11,155 bases of DNA. Source: DAIOXA01 sp050949165 (GTDB lineage Bacteria; Bacillota; Proteinivoracia; UBA4975). The notes under the pieces are model-generated. The model ran no database searches. It was not told where the DNA came from and saw only the letters and a program-made list of their open reading frames with translations. Both the position numbers and the translations under genes were made by a program. The stretch is taken from the NCBI GenBank assembly GCA_050949165.1, contig JBMNFF010000004.1, positions 1 through 11,155 on the forward strand, written 5' to 3'. Below are positions 6,323 through 11,155 of the stretch, one piece after another (within the stretch, counting starts at the first letter, position 1; every line of letters starts with the position of its first letter).

Positions 6323-7315
6323 ATGCCTTTTTTTTCTAAAAAATACAAACTAGGTCTTGACATCGGCTCATCCCTAATTAAAGTCTGCCTTCCCTCCTCC
6401 AAGGGACGGCCGCTGATTATGCGCATGGAAACCCCTCCCAATGTGGTCAACAAGGGAGTGCTCCAGAGTGCCGAGGGGATTTCAGACTTCCTGGGCCAGT
6501 GGATAAAAAAGAGTCAGCTGGAACATCATTACGTGGTGGCCACTTTGCCGGCCAGTACGCTGGTCCTACGCCATATTCAGCTGCCGCGGATGAAGGCCAA
6601 AGATACTGCTGAGGCTGTGGAATGGGAGGCCCGGCGGGTGCTGCCCTTTGCCCTGGAAGAGGCCCAAATGGATTGGGTCAGCCACAATGTCACGGTCTCC
6701 GAAGAAGGTGAGATGCAAGATATCCTCCTGGTGGCAGTTCGGGATTCCATCGTCGAGCGCTACGCCACAGCAATCAAGGATGCAGGGATGAAGTTGCTGG
6801 CCCTGGACATCGCTCCCATGGCCCTTGGCCGCTGGCTATTGAAGGGTGCTCAAGACACTTCCCTCATAATCGACATGGGTGCCGAGACCACCCAGGTCCA
6901 TTTCTACAACGGGAACAAGCTCATATTCTCCCGTAGCCTTTCCATAGGCGGAGTGGAAGCAACTCGGGCGATAGTCACAATAAAGGCTTGTGACTTTCAA
7001 GAGGCGGAGACCAGCAAACTACGGGGCGAGTACCGGGAGGAATGGTTGGACGCCTGGTATAGGGAACTGGGCAGGGAGTTGCAGCGCTCCCTGGACTATT
7101 TCCGCACAAACTTTGCTGACGAGACCAATGTGAACTTTTCCCGTGTGATTTTGACCGGTGGCGCCAGCTTAACCCGGGGGGTCAGCAGCCTGATTAAGGA
7201 TGCAACCGGTGTTGAGCCCGGCTTTGCCGAATTCTCTTCCAAAGAGCGCAGTCCCCGCCATGATAAAATTATGTACAATGTCGCCCTGGGCGCAGGAATG
7301 TGGGAGGGAAGATAA
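6323..7315 (+). CDS. pilM: Type IV pilus assembly protein PilM (actin-like)
   Basis: PilM is a cytoplasmic actin/FtsA-fold protein that binds the N-terminal tail of PilN and forms the ring around the ATPases. In this 330-residue protein the nucleotide-binding motifs are visible: phosphate-1 LGLDIGSS (D13), phosphate-2 LIIDMGAETT (D184) and the adenosine motif ILTGGAS (around 276-282). LVLRHIQLPRM is the usual PilM strand. ATG 6323 is chosen because AGGGGG (6310-6315) lies 7 nt before it. An in-frame ATG at 6305 would add six residues without an RBS. The gene lies 80 nt after the pilin stop, the gap that holds the hairpin, and touches pilN with no spacer. Confidence 0.92.
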   Translation: MPFFSKKYKLGLDIGSSLIKVCLPSSKGRPLIMRMETPPNVVNKGVLQSAEGISDFLGQWIKKSQLEHHYVVATLPASTLVLRHIQLPRMKAKDTAEAVEWEARRVLPFALEEAQMDWVSHNVTVSEEGEMQDILLVAVRDSIVERYATAIKDAGMKLLALDIAPMALGRWLLKGAQDTSLIIDMGAETTQVHFYNGNKLIFSRSLSIGGVEATRAIVTIKACDFQEAETSKLRGEYREEWLDAWYRELGRELQRSLDYFRTNFADETNVNFSRVILTGGASLTRGVSSLIKDATGVEPGFAEFSSKERSPRHDKIMYNVALGAGMWEGR

Positions 7316-7864
7316 ATGCAGATGCAAGTTAATTTACTTCCTGCCCAATATAGGCCTAAGCCTCAGGTCAGATTATGGCCCATCGCTCTGACCATAGCCC
7401 TGATGCTTAACCTTATAATAATTAGCACCTACTGGCTTACCCTTCAATTAGATTTGTCTGCTACTCGAGCTAGCGTTCAGTCCCTGGAAAATAATATCGC
7501 CAATCTCCAACGGCGCATCGATGATGTTCAATGGAAAGCAGATTTAAAGGCAGCCGTAGCGCAAAAATCCGATTACATTTCCGGCCAGGTCTTAGGATCT
7601 GTTCTTTGGAGCCCTGCCTTGGACGTCATTGAGGATTCCCTGATTCCCGGCGTGGTTATTAACAGCATTAGCTTTTCCGGAGATGGGAGTATTAGCATAA
7701 CCGCAACTGTGGACAGTATTAAGACGGCAGTAGACTATTGGGCTAGTGTCCAGACTAAAACGGGGCTAGAAGGAATCTGGTTGAGCAACGCCCCGGCAGA
7801 GGGCGGCATCAGCATCAGCATGACAGGATGGTATGGACGGGAGGTGGAAGAGGTTGAAGAGTAA
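7316..7864 (+). CDS. pilN: Type IV pilus assembly protein PilN
   Basis: PilN is a bitopic membrane protein that pairs with PilO and contacts PilM through its short cytoplasmic tail. The tail here carries the family motif VNLLP at residues 5-9, the PilM-binding segment. A membrane helix spans about 21-42, a coiled-coil stretch about 48-75, and the remainder (to 182) is the extracytoplasmic ferredoxin-like domain. The ATG follows the pilM stop directly, and GGAGGG (7303-7308) inside pilM lies 7 nt before it, so the two genes are likely translationally coupled. A second ATG at 7322 is possible. Length is normal. Confidence 0.9.
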   Translation: MQMQVNLLPAQYRPKPQVRLWPIALTIALMLNLIIISTYWLTLQLDLSATRASVQSLENNIANLQRRIDDVQWKADLKAAVAQKSDYISGQVLGSVLWSPALDVIEDSLIPGVVINSISFSGDGSISITATVDSIKTAVDYWASVQTKTGLEGIWLSNAPAEGGISISMTGWYGREVEEVEE

Positions 7865-8435
7865 GCTTACCACTCAGCATAAGTGGATTCTAGTCCTCTT
7901 GGCCTTCGTCTTGGTCAATGCCGCGGTGTGGATGTATGGTTTGGCCCCTGCGTTGGATAAGGTTGAAGCGGCTAGGGCAGAGCTGGATCAGTCTCAGCAA
8001 CGCAAGGACAAGCTGCAACAGGAGTTGGACAATCTCAATGCCATCGATGCCGACGCTTTCAACCAGGAGTGGGAGGCCATAAACCTCCAGGTTCCGGATA
8101 AGGGGTTGCTTCGTGAATTTATTCATGGTCTTGTGGATATGACCGACGAGATGGGACTACCCTTACCTTCAGTATCGATCAGCTCCCCTGCCACCGAGGA
8201 ACCTTACTTTTCCGTAACCCTTTCCACCAGCATTACCGGCAGCTATGAACAGCTGAAAGCTTTCCTTATCGCTTTGGAGCAACATGAACGCCTGATTTTA
8301 GTTCGTTCCTATAGTTTTAGTGGCGCCGAAGATGCCCTCAGTTGCGCCGTAAGTTTTACTATCTTTGCCGAGGAATTTGAGCATCTGACCCCCTATGAAG
8401 CTCCGGGCAGGGACAACCCCTTTGAGGTGCAATAA
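7833..8435 (+). CDS. pilO: Type IV pilus assembly protein PilO
   Basis: PilO is the partner of PilN in the membrane alignment complex. The protein has a short cytoplasmic tail, one membrane helix (about 18-36), a coiled coil rich in Glu, Gln and Lys (about 42-70), and a C-terminal domain of the PilO/GspM type, which folds like ferredoxin in relatives. It overlaps the end of pilN. The start is uncertain. ATG 7833 has only AGGA 4 nt upstream, whereas TTG 7854 has a much better GGGAGGTGG (7839-7847) about 9 nt from its core and would give a 193-residue protein with the same membrane helix. The stop shares one base with the pilD start (TAATG). Confidence 0.88.
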   Translation: MDGRWKRLKSKLTTQHKWILVLLAFVLVNAAVWMYGLAPALDKVEAARAELDQSQQRKDKLQQELDNLNAIDADAFNQEWEAINLQVPDKGLLREFIHGLVDMTDEMGLPLPSVSISSPATEEPYFSVTLSTSITGSYEQLKAFLIALEQHERLILVRSYSFSGAEDALSCAVSFTIFAEEFEHLTPYEAPGRDNPFEVQ

Positions 8436-9191
8436 TGCCACTGCTATCTGCTATCCTACTATTTGTCTTAGGCGCGATTCTGGGTAGCTTCGCCAATGTT
8501 TGTATTTGGCGTTTACCTAGGGGGGAGTCTATTGCTTGGCCGCCATCCCATTGCGTTCACTGTCAAGGGCAGCTGAAACCTTGGCACCTTGTCCCAATAC
8601 TGAGCTGGGTGTTTCTAGGAGGTAAGTGCGCCATGTGCGGCGGGCGTATATCCTTCCGCTACCCTGTTGTGGAATTAGCTTCCGCCTTGCTGTTTGGCGC
8701 CATTGGCTGGCAATGGGGGATATCTTTACTGACCTTGCGTTATTGTATATTAACTTTGGCCTTGGTTATTTCCGTGGGGACTGATTTATCCCACCAGGAG
8801 ATCCCTGACCAGGTAAGCTTAGGCGCATCAGCCATATTGGGACTCATTGCCCTGGTCACTCTCAGTTGGGGCAATATGATAGGCGGCGCGGTGCTCTTCG
8901 GCCTATCTGTGCCTCATCGCCGTAGCCAGTCGCGGCGGCATGGGCGGCGGAGATATAAAGCTTGCCCTGGGGATTGGTTTGTCCCTGGGTTGGAAATTGG
9001 GTCTAGTTGCCCTGGCAGTTGCTTTCATGGTAGGAGGAATTCTTGCCATAGCCTTACTAATCCGGGGCAAACGAGGAAAGGCCTTGCCCTTTGGCCCCTT
9101 TTTAGCCTTGGGAGCTTGGATCGCAATGTTTTTCGGCGATATTCTTATTGACCTATATATTACTTTTTCCCTGTCACTCTGGAGTTGGTAG
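8435..9191 (+). pseudogene. pilD: Prepilin peptidase PilD (A24 aspartyl protease), frameshifted
   Basis: PilD is the membrane peptidase that cleaves prepilin leaders and methylates the new N-terminus. The first frame encodes the N-terminal region with FANVCIWRLPRGES, the four-cysteine zinc site (C40, C43, C65, C68) and the first catalytic aspartate, D117, in TDLSHQEIPD. After GGAVLFG (near 8902) this frame loses all resemblance and runs on with basic nonsense to 9151. The expected continuation, YLCLIAVASRGGMGGGD with the second catalytic Asp in GxGD and then the last membrane helices, lies in the neighbouring frame and ends at 9191. The sequence has one base too many or two too few between about 8900 and 8912. 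No homopolymer or obvious slippery site is there. Either the gene is inactivated or the read is wrong. GAGGTG (8424-8429) stands before ATG 8435. Confidence 0.88.
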
Positions 9192-9198
9192 ATTATTC

Positions 9199-9225
9199 TT
9201 GACAGGAACAGGCAATTAATATAAT
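9199..9225 (+). promoter_or_regulatory. Candidate sigma-A promoter for the minor pilin genes
   Basis: Perfect TTGACA (9199-9204) and perfect TATAAT (9220-9225) are separated by 15 bp, shorter than ideal. They lie in the 94-bp gap after pilD. The start site would be near 9232, about 54 nt before the next gene. GACAGG (9201-9206) and CCTGTC (9241-9246) form an inverted repeat that encloses the -10 and start site, so an operator is possible. The promoter would let the minor pilin genes be expressed separately from pilB-pilD. Confidence 0.55.
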
Positions 9226-9285
9226 ACTTAAAGTGTACAACCTGTCTGACAAAAGTGAATGAATTTATGAAAGGCGGTGTGCCAG

Positions 9286-10614
9286 ATGTTAGTCCGAAAC
9301 CAAAGGGGATCGATTTTAGTTGTAGTATTAGTAGTTGTTTTCTGCCTTAGTATTATTGGAGTTTCCTTAGCTGGATTAAGTTTGAATGATCAAAGGCAAA
9401 CTGTTCGTCAGCAGAAGGACGCTGAAGCACTGTACATTGCTCGTGGTGGTGCTGAGGCAGTCGCAGCATACATTCTGAAAAATCCTGAAGCGGCTCCGGG
9501 TATTATCGCTCAAGGGCAAGACGAAGTAATACTTGAAAATGGGACTAGATTTGTTGTGAAGGTATCCGAGTCCGAAACTGGACAATTAAGAATTGAGTCT
9601 ACCGGATATTCTGGAAACTATTCAGAGATGGTCGCATTATCCCTTGATTATAGCCCAGAAAAATTAACCGTTCCTTTAAATCCTGTGTTAGACATGGCGG
9701 TTTTTGCTGAGGGCAATATCAATATTCACGGGATAATCGGTGATGGGGGCGCTGATGCCAGTAATATCGGAACAAATTCAATTAAACAGAATAGCATTAA
9801 TATTAAGTCACAAGGAAAGATTTATGGAGATGTTCTTGGTGGGGCAGGTGGGAATATAAATGAAATATTAAACAATGGAGGGTATATTCGAGGAAATACC
9901 GGTACCCTAGATGAGGAACGTAAATACCTGTTACCTATTTTCCCCGATTTCCCAGCATATCTGCCTGGCAGAGGAAATTTGACTGTAAACGGAACAACTA
10001 CTGTATCTGCAAGCGGAAAGTATGGAACGATTAGTCTTGATAAAAATAGTGAGTTAAAGGTTGCGACTGGTGCTTCGGAGTCGGAGATCGAGATTTATGT
10101 CAATAAATTAGAGATTGGTAATTCAGGTAAGATTACTTTAGTCGGTAATGGTAAATTAATACTTTATGTTGAAGATACATTTGACTTAAAGAATAGTGCT
10201 TCTATAAACTTAGGAGGCAATCCTAACAGAATTATTGTTTACTACAAAGGAACTAATAGGATCAAGACCGCCAATTCGAGTGTGCTATGTGGCTGTATGT
10301 ATGCGAAAACTGCGGATATCGATGTGGCAAATGGCGGAGATATTGCTGGAAGTATATTTACTGGAGGTGCGGCGGTTGAGTTGAAAAATAGTAGTCATGT
10401 TCGGGTTGTCTACGCCCCATACGCCACAGTTACTTTGCATAATAGTGGTAATGTTGATGGCGCAATAGTTTGTTGGCAATTTGATGCAAAAAATAAATCC
10501 AGGGTTAATTACCATGCTGATGTAGACGGCATCTGGAACATAATTCCTGACGTAGAATTTGACCTCGTGGAGGTTGAACGCCCAAGCTATCTAAAGGGTT
10601 CATGGTCCAATTAG
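9286..10614 (+). CDS. PilX-type pilus assembly protein with repetitive beta-rich C-terminus
   Basis: The 442-residue protein starts with a PilX_N-like segment: a short basic tail, RGS, then a hydrophobic helix (about 9-31), followed by a helix containing AEALYIARGGAEAVAAY. A prepilin-like cleavage after G8 is conceivable. However, the Glu at position +5 is missing (SILVV), as in GspK/PilX-type tip pilins. From about residue 130 the sequence turns into short strands rich in Gly, Asn, Ser and Ile, with repeats such as NSGKITLVGNGKLILYVE, LKNSASINLGG, LKNSSHVRVV and LHNSGNVDGAIVCW. This resembles a beta-helix or bactofilin-like stack, and this kind of C-terminal domain is often paired with PilX_N in Gram-positive pilus loci. 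ATG 9286 is preferred (AAGGCGG at 9271-9277). GTG 9277 sits on the RBS. Base composition is clearly more AT-rich than pilB-pilT. Confidence 0.75.
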   Translation: MLVRNQRGSILVVVLVVVFCLSIIGVSLAGLSLNDQRQTVRQQKDAEALYIARGGAEAVAAYILKNPEAAPGIIAQGQDEVILENGTRFVVKVSESETGQLRIESTGYSGNYSEMVALSLDYSPEKLTVPLNPVLDMAVFAEGNINIHGIIGDGGADASNIGTNSIKQNSINIKSQGKIYGDVLGGAGGNINEILNNGGYIRGNTGTLDEERKYLLPIFPDFPAYLPGRGNLTVNGTTTVSASGKYGTISLDKNSELKVATGASESEIEIYVNKLEIGNSGKITLVGNGKLILYVEDTFDLKNSASINLGGNPNRIIVYYKGTNRIKTANSSVLCGCMYAKTADIDVANGGDIAGSIFTGGAAVELKNSSHVRVVYAPYATVTLHNSGNVDGAIVCWQFDAKNKSRVNYHADVDGIWNIIPDVEFDLVEVERPSYLKGSWSN

Positions 10615-10630
10615 ATAGGAGGTGCACGCT

Positions 10631-10996
10631 GTGAATCATCTGAGGCATCAATTAGGCTATACTCTTGTGGAAGTAATTGCTGCCACTGCTATTTTTCTTA
10701 TTGCGGTGTTGGCGCTCAGTGGGCTTCTAATGCAAGGCTACCGTGCAATGGGAGCTGCAGGAAAGAGGAGTGTTGCTCTCCACTACACTCAGCAAGAGAT
10801 TGAGGCAGTTATTCAGAATTTAGATGCCACTGAAAATGTCGAAGTTATTAGGGAAGAAGATTACTACATGGATTTTGAAGGATTTGGCATTTCTGTTAAA
10901 GGAACTTTAATAACAGTCAAGTATACCTATCCAGGGCAATCAGGTGGGGGGATTGCATATGTTACCTTTATTCCCGACACTGAGGAATTGGAATGA
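10631..10996 (+). CDS. Minor type IV prepilin, PilV-like
   Basis: This short prepilin (121 residues) has a 9-residue leader ending HQLG and the class-a motif YTLVEV, with Glu at mature position 5. A hydrophobic helix of about 22 residues follows (ATAIFLIAVLALSGLLMQG). The small C-terminal domain has no cysteine. GTG 10631 is chosen because AGGAGG (10617-10622) lies 8 nt before it. An in-frame GTG at 10622 overlaps that RBS. The gene lies between the PilX-type gene and another prepilin, the usual place of PilV/GspI-like initiators. It overlaps the next gene by ATGA, suggesting translational coupling. Assignment to PilV rather than another minor pilin class rests on position and the YTLVEV motif only. 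Confidence 0.82.
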   Translation: MNHLRHQLGYTLVEVIAATAIFLIAVLALSGLLMQGYRAMGAAGKRSVALHYTQQEIEAVIQNLDATENVEVIREEDYYMDFEGFGISVKGTLITVKYTYPGQSGGGIAYVTFIPDTEELE

Positions 10997-11155
10997 TGGT
11001 AAAGAACCTGCGTGGCTTTACTTTGGTTGAAGTCTTAGCTGTTATGGCTATCTTTCTTCTGCTACTTGCAGGAGTATATTCTTTTTTCATCTCGGGCCAG
11101 AAGCTGTTTCTATCTGGTTCCCGACAGACTGACCTGCATGGCTCAGTTCGACTTG
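10993..11155 (+). CDS. Minor type IV prepilin, PilW/PulJ-like (partial, 3' end outside window)
   Basis: The gene starts with ATG 10993 overlapping the previous stop as ATGA, with GAGGAA (10982-10987) 5 nt upstream. ATG 10996 is an alternative. The visible 54 residues show a very short leader, MMVKNLRG, cleavage before F9, FTLVEVLAVMAIFLLLLAGVY with Glu at +5, and then the start of the globular part (SGQKLF.SGSRQTDLHGSVRL). The pattern after the helix (S/R-Q-x-D) is common in PilW/PulJ-type minor pilins. The frame is open to the window end, so the size and domain content of the rest are unknown. Confidence 0.85.
   Translation, partial: MMVKNLRGFTLVEVLAVMAIFLLLLAGVYSFFISGQKLFLSGSRQTDLHGSVRL

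Noticed and set aside
8913..9151. C-terminal tail of the first pilD frame as real protein
   Set aside because: It is rich in Arg, Ser, His and Cys without membrane helices, while the neighbouring frame encodes the conserved GGMGGGD motif and helices of the peptidase.
1..11155. CRISPR arrays, tRNA or rRNA genes, integrase attachment sites
   Set aside because: No regularly spaced repeats, cloverleaf-like or rRNA-like stretches, or integrase gene were seen in the window.

Overview
The window is a type IV pilus (T4P) assembly operon of a monoderm bacterium, most likely a member of the Clostridia/Firmicutes, with a recently inserted IS256-family element just upstream of its first gene. The host assignment is inference. 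It rests on strong AGGAGG-type ribosome binding sites, GTG and TTG start candidates, the gene order pilB-pilT-pilC-pilin-pilM-pilN-pilO-pilD, and the absence within the window of pilP or a secretin gene (pilQ), which diderms need. All genes are on the + strand.

Layout. 1-282: gene-free DNA with a good promoter-like pair (TTGAAA-N16-TATAAT), a perfect 12-bp hairpin directly behind it, and a 16-bp palindrome near the IS. 283-1636: a complete IS256-family element (291-1628, 1338 bp) with 26-bp imperfect terminal inverted repeats, an exact 8-bp target duplication, and one transposase with an intact DDE triad. The transposase start lies in a stem-loop that hides the RBS. 1637-1720: short leader of pilB. 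The right IS end supplies a perfect TTGACA -35 placed 15 bp from a TAGAAT -10, so the element may now drive the pilus operon.

1721-6242: pilB (extension ATPase), pilT (retraction ATPase), pilC (platform protein) and a typical prepilin, each with a strong RBS. A GC-rich perfect hairpin follows the pilin gene. 6323-8435: tightly packed pilM, pilN and pilO (cytoplasmic ring and membrane alignment complex). 8435-9191: pilD, the prepilin peptidase. It is broken by a frameshift near 8900-8912, which puts the two catalytic aspartates in different frames.

9192-11155: a second, visibly more AT-rich unit with its own consensus-like promoter. It holds a PilX-type membrane-anchored protein with a repetitive beta-rich C-terminal part, a short PilV-like minor prepilin, and the start of a further PilW/PulJ-like minor prepilin cut by the window end. 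These probably form the pilus tip or priming complex.

How the parts work together (family knowledge): PilD cleaves the prepilins. PilB with PilC and PilM/N/O polymerises them from the membrane, PilT retracts them, and the minor pilins initiate the fibre. The points most worth checking are the IS-derived hybrid promoter, the RBS-hiding stem-loop in the IS, the pilD frameshift, and the shortened cysteine loop of PilB.
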